A stretch of 64,000 nt of DNA from positions 434,001 to 498,000 of the forward strand of contig NZ_JAJNCU010000001.1 in NCBI RefSeq assembly GCF_021026095.1, read 5' to 3'. Positions 49,356 through 57,313 of this stretch are shown in pieces (the stretch's first letter is position 1; every line of letters starts with the position of its first letter). A model generated the notes under the pieces. The model had not been told where the DNA came from. It worked only from the letters and a program-made list of their open reading frames with translations, and searched no databases. This DNA is from Salinicoccus halitifaciens. GTDB taxonomy: Bacteria > Bacillota > Bacilli > Staphylococcales > Salinicoccaceae. Position numbers and translations under genes: made by a program.

Positions 49356-50261
49356 ATGTTAATAGGATCACACGTCTCCATGAGTGGCAAAAAAATGCTT
49401 GAAGCAGCGAGTGAATCAGCTGCAGGCTACGGCGCCAATACATTTATGATCTACACGGGTGCGCCGCAGAATACACGCAGGAAAAAGATAGAAGACCTTA
49501 ATATTGAAGCGGGGAAGGCGCATATGGAAGCCCACGGCATCTCCAATATCGTCGTCCATGCGCCTTATATCATCAATATTGCAAACACCGTGAGGGACGG
49601 TGTCTTCGACCATGGTGTCGAGTTCCTGCAGGAGGAAATCGTACGGACCGAACACCTCGGCTCGAATCAAATCGTGCTCCATCCGGGAAGCCATGTCGGC
49701 GCAGGTGCGGATGAAGGGATCAAGTCGATCATTAAAGGGCTGAACGAGACACTGAGTGTGGAACAGGATGTCCAGATCGCACTTGAAACGATGGCAGGCA
49801 AAGGATCGGAAATCGGAAGGAATTTCGAAGAACTCGCACAGATCATCGACGGGGTCGAAAACAATGAACGCCTGAGCGTCTGCCTGGATACCTGCCACGT
49901 CCATGATGCAGGATATGATATCGTCAATGACTTCGACGGTGTACTTGAAGAATTCGATAAGATCATCGGCATCGACCGCATTAAAGTCGTGCATGTCAAT
50001 GATTCAAAAAACCCGGCAGGTGCACATAAGGACCGTCATGAGAACATCGGCTACGGCCATATCGGTTTCGATGCCCTCAGCTACATCATCAACCATCCGG
50101 AATTCAAATCGGTTCCAAAGATTCTGGAGACACCTTTTGTCGGAACGGATAAGAAGAATAAAAAGCCGCCGTATAAACATGAAATTGAAATGATCAAAAA
50201 GGGTGAATTCAATCCGAATCTGTTGACCGACATCAATCCTGTAATGGCGGAAGCAGAATGA
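49356..50261 (+). CDS. nfo: Endonuclease IV (AP endonuclease)
   Basis: 301 residues. Zinc-dependent AP endonuclease of base-excision repair. TIM barrel with metal-binding motifs [32 protein letters not shown] and [20 protein letters not shown]. Complete family signature set; last gene before a terminator. Confidence 0.98.
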   Translation: MLIGSHVSMSGKKMLEAASESAAGYGANTFMIYTGAPQNTRRKKIEDLNIEAGKAHMEAHGISNIVVHAPYIINIANTVRDGVFDHGVEFLQEEIVRTEHLGSNQIVLHPGSHVGAGADEGIKSIIKGLNETLSVEQDVQIALETMAGKGSEIGRNFEELAQIIDGVENNERLSVCLDTCHVHDAGYDIVNDFDGVLEEFDKIIGIDRIKVVHVNDSKNPAGAHKDRHENIGYGHIGFDALSYIINHPEFKSVPKILETPFVGTDKKNKKPPYKHEIEMIKKGEFNPNLLTDINPVMAEAE

Positions 50262-50266
50262 TATCG

Positions 50267-50298
50267 AGCCGCAGCATTTAAAAAATGCTGCGGCTTTT
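50267..50298 (+). terminator. Terminator after nfo
   Basis: AGCCGCAGCATTT-AAA-AAATGCTGCGGCT followed by TTTCC. Confidence 0.88.
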
Positions 50299-50313
50299 CC
50301 GTAATCATTCCTA

Positions 50314-50342
50314 TTTACAGACCGTAATGGTTACGATATAAT
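50314..50342 (+). promoter_or_regulatory. znuC-znuB-zur promoter
   Basis: TTTACA, 17-base spacer, TATAAT. The spacer holds a Zur-box-like palindrome. Confidence 0.8.
50321..50337 (+). promoter_or_regulatory. Zur operator
   Basis: ACCGTAATGGTTACGAT contains the inverted repeat CGTAA-TGG-TTACG, the core of Gram-positive Zur boxes, placed between -35 and -10 of the operon that encodes Zur itself. Zinc-replete Zur should block this promoter. Confidence 0.85.
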
Positions 50343-50373
50343 AAAATGATCATTATTTTAAAGGAGCGATCGA

Positions 50374-51156
50374 ATGTCTGAACCGGTCTTTGAAATAAAA
50401 AATATTTCATACACCTATAAAGATAAACTTGAACATACACCTGCATTGAAAAATATAAATTTAAAGATTGATAAGGGTGACTTTGTAGCTCTTGTCGGGC
50501 CGAACGGCTCCGGAAAGACGACATTGATAAAATTGATCCTCGGCGCATTAAAACCGCAGCAGGGTGAAATCTATATCAACGGGCGGAATTATCAAAAGTA
50601 TGATGCCGGACAGGAAATAGGGTATGTCTCCCAAAAGTCCAACAGCTTTGCCAAAGGTTTCCCCGCATCTGTCAGTGAAGTGATCATGAGCGGCCTCACC
50701 AGGCAGAAAGGCCTTTTCAAAAAGTTTAAGAAAAAGGACCGGGAGAGGCTGGATGAAGTGTTGAGGCTTTTGGATATAGAGCATCTGAAGGATAAGAACA
50801 TCTCCTCATTGTCGGGCGGCCAGACCCAACGCGTTTTCATTGCAAGGGCCTTGATCAATGACCCGTCCATCCTTGTCCTTGATGAACCGACCGTCGGCAT
50901 CGACAATAAGCATGTCAAGGAATTTTATGAAGTGCTTTTGAAACTGAAGGAACGTTCGGTCACAATACTCCTGGTCACGCATGATATCGGGGTGGTCGTC
51001 GACCACGCGAATGAAGTTGCCTGCCTGAATGAACATCTTCATTTTCATGGCACCAACCATGAGTTCAAAAATCTGGGTGAGGCGGAACTTTCCAAAATTT
51101 ATGGGTTCCCTCTCCAGCTCGTCAGCCACGATCACGACAGGGAGTGCTGCGGATGA
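50374..51156 (+). CDS. znuC: Zinc ABC transporter ATPase
   Basis: 260 residues. Walker A GPNGSGKTT, signature LSGGQTQRVFIARAL, Walker B ILVLDEPTVGID. Metal-importer type (cluster A-1). His-rich C-terminus (HLHFHGTNHEF, SHDHDRECC) may bind zinc. First gene of znuC-znuB-zur; no substrate-binding protein gene is in this operon. Confidence 0.93.
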   Translation: MSEPVFEIKNISYTYKDKLEHTPALKNINLKIDKGDFVALVGPNGSGKTTLIKLILGALKPQQGEIYINGRNYQKYDAGQEIGYVSQKSNSFAKGFPASVSEVIMSGLTRQKGLFKKFKKKDRERLDEVLRLLDIEHLKDKNISSLSGGQTQRVFIARALINDPSILVLDEPTVGIDNKHVKEFYEVLLKLKERSVTILLVTHDIGVVVDHANEVACLNEHLHFHGTNHEFKNLGEAELSKIYGFPLQLVSHDHDRECCG

Positions 51157-52004
51157 TACAGGCACTCATGGATTATGAGTTCATAAGATACTCTTTCATC
51201 AGCGGCATCATTGCTGGTTTCATTGCACCGCTGATCGGGACTTTCATAGTGATCAGACGGTTGTCACTGATTGCGGATGCACTCAGCCATGTCACTCTCG
51301 GCGGGATTGCCTTCGGTGTTTATTTGTCTTCTGTCTTTGCCGTCACGATCAACCCGCTTATCACGGGAATCATATTCTCCATTTTAGGGGCACTCGGCAT
51401 AGAGCGGCTGCGCAATGTATATAAACACTACCAGGAGCTTGCCATCCCGATCATCATGAGTCTTGGCATAGCGGTGGGCATCGTGTTCCTCTCCCTTGCG
51501 AACGGCTTCAACCAGGATCTGTTTGGGTATCTGTTCGGGAGCATCAGTGCAGTGAGCTTCAATGATCTGATCCTGATTTCAGTCATCGGCATCATCGTCG
51601 TCGCTTTCATATTTTTATTGTATAAAGAACTGTTCATGGTTTCTTTCGATGAAGAGTATGCCAATGTCATGAAAATCAATAAATGGATTTACATCGCTTT
51701 CATCATCGTGGTGGCGCTCGTCATCAGCGCTTCAATGAGAATCGTTGGAATACTCCTCGTCAGTGCCCTGATGACACTGCCGGTGGCCAGTGCAATGAGG
51801 ATAACATCCAGCTTCAGGCAACTGATGACAGTCAGTGTGATTTTTGGGGAGATCTCCGTGATCACCGGCCTGATCCTGAGTTTTTACCTCAATATATCAC
51901 CTGGCGGCACGATCGTTTTGATTTCCATATTGATACTGCTTGGAACCATACTATTTAATCAGCTGGGGGTGAACCGGAATGGCAGAAGAGCTCAGGAAGT
52001 ATGA
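51153..52004 (+). CDS. znuB: Zinc ABC transporter permease
   Basis: 283 residues, ABC-3 family permease with eight or more helices (IGTFIVIRRLSLIADALSHVTLGGIAFG, motifs of the TroC/ZnuB family). ATG 51153 overlaps znuC by four bases and has GGGAGTG upstream; GTG 51144 is less likely. Confidence 0.93.
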   Translation: MIQALMDYEFIRYSFISGIIAGFIAPLIGTFIVIRRLSLIADALSHVTLGGIAFGVYLSSVFAVTINPLITGIIFSILGALGIERLRNVYKHYQELAIPIIMSLGIAVGIVFLSLANGFNQDLFGYLFGSISAVSFNDLILISVIGIIVVAFIFLLYKELFMVSFDEEYANVMKINKWIYIAFIIVVALVISASMRIVGILLVSALMTLPVASAMRITSSFRQLMTVSVIFGEISVITGLILSFYLNISPGGTIVLISILILLGTILFNQLGVNRNGRRAQEV

Positions 52005-52401
52005 GAACATGCTTAAGGATAACAAGCTGAAAATCACCGCAAGAAGAATGACGATGATTGAACTGTTTTTAAATGAAGACCGTTACTTAAGTGCGAAGGA
52101 AGTGCAGGAGAAGCTGCATTCAGTCTATCCGAGTCTGAGTTACGACACGATTTACAGGAATTTATATACTTTGAAGGAAATTGAAGTGCTTGAAAGCACG
52201 AATTTTGAAGGTGAGATGCAGTTTAAGATCGCCTGCTCCGACCACCATCATCATCACTTCATCTGCGAAGCATGCGGAGATACAAAAGTGATACGCTACT
52301 GCCCGTTTGAAACGTGGCAGAAGGAACTGCAGGATGTGGAGATTACGAACCATAAGGTCGAGCTGTACGGCTTTTGTCAAAGGTGCAGGACGTCCGCATA
52401 A
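51979..52401 (+). CDS. zur: Zinc uptake regulator, Fur family
   Basis: 140 residues. Winged HTH (SYDTIYRNLYTLKEIEVLE), regulatory metal site in the run DHHHHHF, and structural zinc Cys pairs CEAC and CQRC. It overlaps znuB by 26 bases. Context with zinc transporter genes and an upstream Zur box supports Zur rather than Fur or PerR. Confidence 0.93.
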   Translation: MAEELRKYENMLKDNKLKITARRMTMIELFLNEDRYLSAKEVQEKLHSVYPSLSYDTIYRNLYTLKEIEVLESTNFEGEMQFKIACSDHHHHHFICEACGDTKVIRYCPFETWQKELQDVEITNHKVELYGFCQRCRTSA

Positions 52402-52442
52402 AAAAGACTTCCGGGGTAAATCACCCCGGAAGTCTTTTTTTA
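52401..52442. terminator. Bidirectional terminator between zur and the TIM-barrel gene
   Basis: 17-bp stem (AAAAAGACTTCCGGGGT / ACCCCGGAAGTCTTTTT, loop AAATC) with extra T residues. Confidence 0.95.
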
Positions 52443-53249
52443 TCACTTTATTATTTCACTGTTCAGATGCTTCATCGCATGAAACGCCTCTTTCAGTACA
52501 GCTTCCGGGTCTTTTCCGTCATATGATTCATTGACGATCATTCCGGAATAGATTGAAGAGAGCACATGCATCACTTCTTCAAAGTTGATCAGATCCCGGG
52601 AGCTGCTGTTGAACGGCAGATGCATCTTTTCATGGTCCGCCTGGCTGATATGTACATTGAATACAGGCACATCGATTTTCCTGATATATTCCTCAACATC
52701 TCCCACACTATGGCAGTGGGCGAGATCGAGCGTCATTCCGATTAAAGGATGGTCCACGGCTTTGATCAGTCGGCACATTTCTGCGGCCGTGTTGATGAAT
52801 TCCTTCGGCCGTTTCTCCATATTCTCTATCCCGATTTTGACACCCGTTTTTTCGGCGTGATCCGCGATCTCCTTGAATGTTTCAATCTGCACCGGCCACA
52901 AGTCTTCGGGCTTATCCTTCGACGATGACATCCGCCCGGGGTGGAGGATGAGGAGTTCTGCACCGATATCCCTGCAGAATTCAAGTGTCTCTTTAGTCTG
53001 GCGTATGGATTCTTTTCTGATCCCGGGGTTGATTGATGTCAGGTTGACGTCCCTCACATCCGCATGGACCTGGTAATCGAACCGGTGACGGGACATCAGT
53101 TTTTTTATTTCCCGGGCGGACAGGCCGCTTTGATTCACATGGCCCATCCAGATTTCAACACCTTCAAAACCGGTATCACGGATCAACTGCAGGGCTTCTT
53201 CAAAAGGGAGATGCCGGATGACATCCGTCGAGGTTGCTATTTTAAACAT
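52443..53249 (-). CDS. Xylose isomerase-like TIM-barrel protein (sugar phosphate isomerase/epimerase family)
   Basis: 268 residues, AP_endonuc_2 superfamily. Candidate metal ligands fall at Glu in IGIENM, Asp in TLDLAHCHS, His in VHISQ and Glu in VNESYDG, the pattern of sugar isomerases and epimerases rather than of endonuclease IV (nfo is separate, at 49356). The start at 53249 is supported by AAGGAG. It is the last gene of rpiR-phnD2-TIM barrel. The substrate is unknown; the context suggests the compound imported via the PhnD-like protein. Confidence 0.82.
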   Translation of the reverse strand: MFKIATSTDVIRHLPFEEALQLIRDTGFEGVEIWMGHVNQSGLSAREIKKLMSRHRFDYQVHADVRDVNLTSINPGIRKESIRQTKETLEFCRDIGAELLILHPGRMSSSKDKPEDLWPVQIETFKEIADHAEKTGVKIGIENMEKRPKEFINTAAEMCRLIKAVDHPLIGMTLDLAHCHSVGDVEEYIRKIDVPVFNVHISQADHEKMHLPFNSSSRDLINFEEVMHVLSSIYSGMIVNESYDGKDPEAVLKEAFHAMKHLNSEIIK

Positions 53250-53268
53250 ATATCCATCTCCTTCCGCA

Positions 53269-54159
53269 TCATTCAAAATCGAGGCCGAGAAGCTCATATG
53301 CTTCCCTCAAACCGTCGTAGTCGCTGTCCTCTGCGCTGATGAATTCAGATTCACTGAACTTGTCATTCTCCCCGGTGCTGACGATGGCATCAATGAGCAC
53401 ATCTCCGTTCTCAATCATCTTCTCCTCCAAAAATTCGACGAGATCTTCAGGCAGGTGGGGGGAAGCGACGATCAGATCGTTCGGCAGTGCCGGACCTTCC
53501 GCGACCACATTGAAGATATCACCTTCTTCTTCAACAATATCTTCATAATTCAGGGCGGTAAGCGCCAGAGTGTCCGTTTCACCGGTCAAAAATGCCTCAT
53601 ACATCGTATCACCGAGCGTATATGCTTCAATGTCGTTCTCCACATCAAAGCCGGCATCATTAAACATCTTCATCGGCATGATATATGCACTGGTTGAACC
53701 GATATCACTCAATGCGATGCTTGCACCTTCCATATCTTCGATCGATTCGATTCCGCTGCCCTCATGTGAGATGATCACCGGTAGATAGCCGGGACGTGTC
53801 AGTGCAGCAATCGGTTCTGTATTCTCATCGGCCGAATCCATCATGACATATTCAGCACCGCCGGCAAATAAAAGATCCACCTGATCATATTCCATCGCAG
53901 TGACGGCAGTCGTACGGTTGGACAGGGCAAAAAATTCAACTTCCATATCGAGGGCATCTTCCAGTTCCGCACGGAACGGTTCGAACTCTGTGTGGAGCTG
54001 TTCCATTCCTTCTATATCGGCGGCACCGAACCTGAGCGTCTCGGGCCAGTCTTCGTTACCTCCGGTCTCCGCCTCAACTTCAGTATTTTCACCATTCACG
54101 CAGGCGGCAAGCAAAACAGTAATCATTGATACAAGTGTCAGATAAGCAAGTTTTTTCAT
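53269..54159 (-). CDS. PhnD-family substrate-binding lipoprotein (copy 2, no adjacent transporter)
   Basis: 296 residues. Signal peptide with lipobox LAAC, then a PhnD-like binding fold. It aligns along its whole length with the protein at 44357-45277 (DWPE...IEG, EVEFFALS-RT, EYDQVDLLFAG, GSGIESIED, DIGSTSAYI, TGENDKF, EAYELLGL). ATG 54159 (ten bases after GGAGG) is preferred to 54168. No ATPase or permease is beside it, so it may share PhnC/PhnE. Confidence 0.85.
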   Translation of the reverse strand: MKKLAYLTLVSMITVLLAACVNGENTEVEAETGGNEDWPETLRFGAADIEGMEQLHTEFEPFRAELEDALDMEVEFFALSNRTTAVTAMEYDQVDLLFAGGAEYVMMDSADENTEPIAALTRPGYLPVIISHEGSGIESIEDMEGASIALSDIGSTSAYIMPMKMFNDAGFDVENDIEAYTLGDTMYEAFLTGETDTLALTALNYEDIVEEEGDIFNVVAEGPALPNDLIVASPHLPEDLVEFLEEKMIENGDVLIDAIVSTGENDKFSESEFISAEDSDYDGLREAYELLGLDFE

Positions 54160-54164
54160 TGATT

Positions 54165-55022
54165 TCATTCCTCCATTTTAAAGTAATCCTCATTCAGATT
54201 TTTGATTTTGTTCATGTGTTCGTAAATGACTTCCTTCCTGTGGGAAGCCGACTCAAGCAGCAGTGCGTTTGATAGGGACATCGGCACACTCAGGGAATTC
54301 AGGGCATGATCCGGGCCGCGTGTGACATGCAGGACGGTATCTGCGTATTTCGTGATGTTGCCCTGCGCGTTTTCGGTCAGTGCAATCGACTGGATATTAT
54401 TTTCACGGGCGTACTTCAGTGCCAGCACCATTTCTTTATACTCCCTTTTGAAGCTGATGACGATGATCAGATCTTCATCTGTGAGTGTTGAGAGTGCTTC
54501 GATGAATTCGGTGCCGCCATTGATCAGGCATTTCGTCTTTATGCCCATCCTCTGAAGCCTGAAGTCATAGAAATATACGAGCGACTTGGAAATGCCGAGC
54601 CCTGCGAGCACTATACTTTTCGCTCTTGAAATTTTGAGGACCGATTCCTTTACGGACTCCATATCCAGAGACTGCATGAATGATGACATGACATCGATGT
54701 CCTTCAAAATTTGGGATTTGATGTTGTCATCATCACTTTGGAATCCCGAGAGGAAGGATTTCATCTTCATCGAAGGATCCAGGGCTTTATGCTGGACCGC
54801 CTGCATATCCCGTTTGAAGGATGAATAGTTTTCATAGCCGATTTTCTTTATGAACCTTGAGAGTGAGGCAGTGGAGACGCCGAGGTCCGAACTCAATTCC
54901 TCAATGTTCAAATAGACGAAATGGTTATCTTTTTTGATCAGCTCATCCGCGATCGCTTTTTGTCCTTTTGATAATGTGCCGTAATGGTCATCGATTCTTC
55001 GTATGATTGCAGATTTTATAAT
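54165..55022 (-). CDS. RpiR-family transcriptional regulator, non-standard start codon
   Basis: About 285 residues if translation starts at ATT 55022 (or ATA 55019). N-terminal HTH of the RpiR family (LSKGQKAIADELI, LNIEELSSDLGVSTASLSRFIKKIGY) and a C-terminal SIS sugar-phosphate-binding domain (SIVLAGLGISKSLV, LIVISFKREYKEMVLAL, SIALTENAQGNITKYAD). No ATG, GTG or TTG exists in frame between the upstream stop and an internal TTG at 54911, which would cut off the first HTH helices. AGGAGGG (55025-55031) lies just before ATT. It probably controls the two genes that follow. Confidence 0.85.
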   Translation of the reverse strand: MIKSAIIRRIDDHYGTLSKGQKAIADELIKKDNHFVYLNIEELSSDLGVSTASLSRFIKKIGYENYSSFKRDMQAVQHKALDPSMKMKSFLSGFQSDDDNIKSQILKDIDVMSSFMQSLDMESVKESVLKISRAKSIVLAGLGISKSLVYFYDFRLQRMGIKTKCLINGGTEFIEALSTLTDEDLIIVISFKREYKEMVLALKYARENNIQSIALTENAQGNITKYADTVLHVTRGPDHALNSLSVPMSLSNALLLESASHRKEVIYEHMNKIKNLNEDYFKMEE

Positions 55023-55088
55023 ATCCCTCCTCGCATCCGACTCAGCCTTGATTATAATTTACAAATATTTAAATAGTACCAGTGGTTC

Positions 55089-55105
55089 TGTAAAGAATAT
55101 GTTAA
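55089..55105 (-). promoter_or_regulatory. PhoP-box-like pair upstream of the rpiR cassette
   Basis: On the minus strand TTAACA (55105-55100), five bases, TTTACA (55094-55089): the exact B. subtilis PhoP repeat geometry. TATAAT at 55056-55051 or TACTAT at 55078-55073 could serve as -10. Confidence 0.5.
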
Positions 55106-55162
55106 GGATGCAAAAGGAATGCAAGTATTTTTCATTTGACGGAATATTCAATCAAATGACGA

Positions 55163-55191
55163 TAAAAAAGACATGGGATAAGACCCATGTC
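55163..55191 (-). terminator. ispG terminator
   Basis: GACATGGG-ATAAGA-CCCATGTC with A-run on the left, giving U6 on the minus strand. Confidence 0.85.
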
Positions 55192-55206
55192 CATTTAAAA
55201 GATATT

Positions 55207-56325
55207 TTATTTGTTTACAGAAGCTTCCTCTTTGGCGAGGCGCTCTTTTTCGTAATGTGCTTCCGCCAGGATGTCGATCTCTTTCTTCAGTTCCTCGACC
55301 ATCGTTTCTTCAGGCACTTTCCTGACCGTCTCGCCATGCATGAAGAGCAGGCCTTCGCCACGCGCACCGGCGATGCCGATATCCGCTTCCCTGGCTTCAC
55401 CCGGACCGTTGACGGCACATCCGAGCACCGCAACTTTTATCGGAGCTTTAATCGTGGAAATGTATTCTTCCACTTCATTCGCTATGGCGATCAGATCGAT
55501 TTCAATCCTTCCGCATGTCGGGCAGGCGATCAGAGTGGCTGCATTACTTGCCAGTCCGAAAGATTTCAGAAGTTCTTTTGCGACTTTGACTTCCTCCACC
55601 GGATCGGCCGACAGTGAAATCCTGAGTGTGCTGCCGATGCCGAGTGAAATGATTGCACCGAGTCCTGCAGCACTTTTGACTGTTCCGGCAAATAAAGTTC
55701 CGCTCTCCGTGATGCCGAGATGCAGCGGATAATCAAAAGCCTTGGCGGCTTTCGTGTATGCTTCGATCGCAAGGTTGACATCGGAGGCTTTCATTGAAAC
55801 GATGATGTCATGGAAATCGAGATCTTCAAGTATCTTGATATGGTGCAGTGCACTTTCCACCATGCCGTCTGCGGTAGGGTAGCCGTACTTTTTGATGATA
55901 TGCCTCTCCAGGCTTCCCGCATTGACCCCGATACGGATCGGAATGCCTTTTGCCTTACAGGCTTTGACGACTTCTTCCACACGTTCACGGCGGCCGATGT
56001 TGCCCGGGTTGATACGGATCTTATCAGCACCGCCCTCGACGGCGAGAAGCGCAAGTTTATAATCGAAATGTATATCCACAACCAAAGGTATGTTGATCTG
56101 TTTTTTAATTTCAGGAATTGCTAAAGCATCTTCTTCTCTCGGGCATGCCACTCGAACAATCTGACAACCGGCTTCTTCCAGACGTTTGATTTCAGCAACA
56201 GTCGCTTCCACATCATGTGTCTTGGTCGTTGTCATGCTCTGGATGACAATCTGGTCCTCACCACCGATGGTCAGGTCGCCGACCTTCACCTGTCTTGTTT
56301 TAGTACGATGTATAATTTCAGACAT
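55207..56325 (-). CDS. ispG: 4-Hydroxy-3-methylbut-2-en-1-yl diphosphate synthase
   Basis: 372 residues. Penultimate MEP pathway enzyme, carrying a 4Fe-4S cluster (CPTCGR and GCAVNGPGE). Begins [16 protein letters not shown] with conserved [15 protein letters not shown]. The start at 56325 has GAGGAG nearby; 56340 would lie over that site. Together with ispH this window holds the last two steps of isoprenoid precursor synthesis. Confidence 0.97.
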   Translation of the reverse strand: MSEIIHRTKTRQVKVGDLTIGGEDQIVIQSMTTTKTHDVEATVAEIKRLEEAGCQIVRVACPREEDALAIPEIKKQINIPLVVDIHFDYKLALLAVEGGADKIRINPGNIGRRERVEEVVKACKAKGIPIRIGVNAGSLERHIIKKYGYPTADGMVESALHHIKILEDLDFHDIIVSMKASDVNLAIEAYTKAAKAFDYPLHLGITESGTLFAGTVKSAAGLGAIISLGIGSTLRISLSADPVEEVKVAKELLKSFGLASNAATLIACPTCGRIEIDLIAIANEVEEYISTIKAPIKVAVLGCAVNGPGEAREADIGIAGARGEGLLFMHGETVRKVPEETMVEELKKEIDILAEAHYEKERLAKEEASVNK

Positions 56326-56358
56326 ATCCAAACTCCTCATATAAATACTTTCTTAAAT

Positions 56359-56394
56359 CATTTGTTATTATACTAAATATAACATTGAATTGTA
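56359..56394 (+). repeat. Duplicated motif, copy A (ispG side)
   Basis: TCATTTGTTATT at 56358-56369, a 10-base insert, then TAACATTGAATTGT (about 56380-56393). The same two blocks recur at 56538-56563. It covers the probable ispG promoter region. Confidence 0.7.
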
Positions 56395-56441
56395 ACCGTA
56401 ACGAATCGTTTAACTCAATCTTTACCAAATTTTAAAGGACC

Positions 56442-56552
56442 ATGATGCACATCTCATGCAGTATTTCAGCAGCTCCGGCCGGTAATGTTTATAAAAAACC
56501 ATACGAAGGTATGATTATGATGGAAGCTGAAACAATTCATTTGTTATTCTAA
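56442..56552 (+). other. Possible 36-codon ORF in the ispG-sodA intergenic region
   Basis: A frame starting at ATG ATG (56442/56445) behind AAAGGA, encoding about 36 residues beginning MMHISCSISAAPAGNVYKK. No homologue is recognised and composition is not diagnostic. Its end runs into repeat copy B. It could equally be non-coding sequence. Confidence 0.25.
56493..56515 (-). terminator. Minus-strand terminator-like hairpin in the ispG-sodA intergenic region
   Basis: As minus-strand RNA, AUCAUAC-CUUC-GUAUGGU followed by U5-6. The one non-Watson-Crick position is U-G on the minus strand but C-A on the plus strand, so only minus-strand RNA folds well. No gene is known to use it. Confidence 0.4.
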
Positions 56553-56563
56553 CATTGAATTGT
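56538..56563 (+). repeat. Duplicated motif, copy B (sodA promoter side)
   Basis: TCATTTGTTATT, one base, TAACATTGAATTGT. The second block contains the sodA -35 (TTGAAT) and, with the next two bases, an inverted repeat TAACA-N6-TGTTA. Confidence 0.7.
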
Positions 56564-56582
56564 TATATTTAATATGTAAAAT
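56555..56582 (+). promoter_or_regulatory. sodA promoter
   Basis: TTGAAT, 16-base spacer, TAAAAT, followed by GGAGGGG before the ATG at 56604. Confidence 0.6.
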
Positions 56583-56603
56583 CTTATTGGAGGGGAATTA
56601 ACT

Positions 56604-57206
56604 ATGGCTTTTGAACTACCAGAATTACCGTATGCATATGATGCATTGGAACCACACATTGACAAAGAAACTATGGAAATTCACCATTCTAAGCACCACA
56701 ACACGTACGTCACCAAATTGAACGATGCAGTGGAAGGAACGGATCTTGAATCCAAAGATATCGAAGAGGTCATCAAGAATCTGAACTCTGTACCTGAAGA
56801 TATCAAGACTGCAGTACGCAATAATGGCGGCGGACATTACAACCACTCATTATTCTGGGAGATGCTGACTCCTGATTCTTCCGAGCCGAGCGGTGACGTA
56901 AAAGACGCCATCGAATCAAAATTCGGTTCATTGGATGCTTTCAAAGAAGAATTTGAAGCAGCCGGCGCAGGTCGATTCGGTTCAGGCTGGGCGTGGCTGG
57001 TCGTCAACAACGGGGAACTTGAAGTTGTGTCTACACCGAACCAGGACAACCCGATCACTGACGGCAAAACACCGATCCTTGGTGTGGACGTGTGGGAGCA
57101 CGCATACTACCTCAAGTATCAGAACAAACGTCCTGAATACCTCAAAGCATTCTGGAACGTTGTTAACTGGGAAAAAGTGAACGAGCTTTATAAAGCTGCT
57201 AAATAA
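56604..57206 (+). CDS. sodA: Superoxide dismutase (Mn/Fe)
   Basis: 200 residues. Dismutates superoxide in the cytoplasm. Metal ligands: His in [12 protein letters not shown], His in NHSLFW, and Asp/His in [16 protein letters not shown]. Metal preference (Mn, Fe or cambialistic) cannot be decided from sequence here. Single-gene unit with its own promoter and terminator. Confidence 0.98.
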   Translation: MAFELPELPYAYDALEPHIDKETMEIHHSKHHNTYVTKLNDAVEGTDLESKDIEEVIKNLNSVPEDIKTAVRNNGGGHYNHSLFWEMLTPDSSEPSGDVKDAIESKFGSLDAFKEEFEAAGAGRFGSGWAWLVVNNGELEVVSTPNQDNPITDGKTPILGVDVWEHAYYLKYQNKRPEYLKAFWNVVNWEKVNELYKAAK

Positions 57207-57221
57207 TATTAAATTGTCATG

Positions 57222-57249
57222 GACGGGGCTTGGGCCCCGTCTTTTTTTA
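57222..57249 (+). terminator. sodA terminator
   Basis: GACGGGGC-TTGG-GCCCCGTC followed by seven T residues. Confidence 0.95.
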
Positions 57250-57313
57250 TATCTATAAACGGCCTCCTGTGATAAAATGACGTTAGTATTTTTGTATTAA
57301 GGAATGAAGTCCA

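Noticed and set aside
52443-53249. TIM-barrel protein as a second endonuclease IV
   Set aside because: It lacks the nfo signatures (the [14 protein letters not shown] region) and has the sparser metal-ligand pattern of sugar isomerase/epimerase-type proteins.
54912-55022. The rpiR gene as a frameshifted pseudogene
   Set aside because: The reading frame is open and encodes intact N-terminal HTH helices; only the start codon is unusual, so decay is not supported.
55003-55617. 204-codon plus-strand frame between rpiR and ispG
   Set aside because: It spans an intergenic stretch and then runs antisense through ispG; no ribosome-binding site and no recognisable domain.
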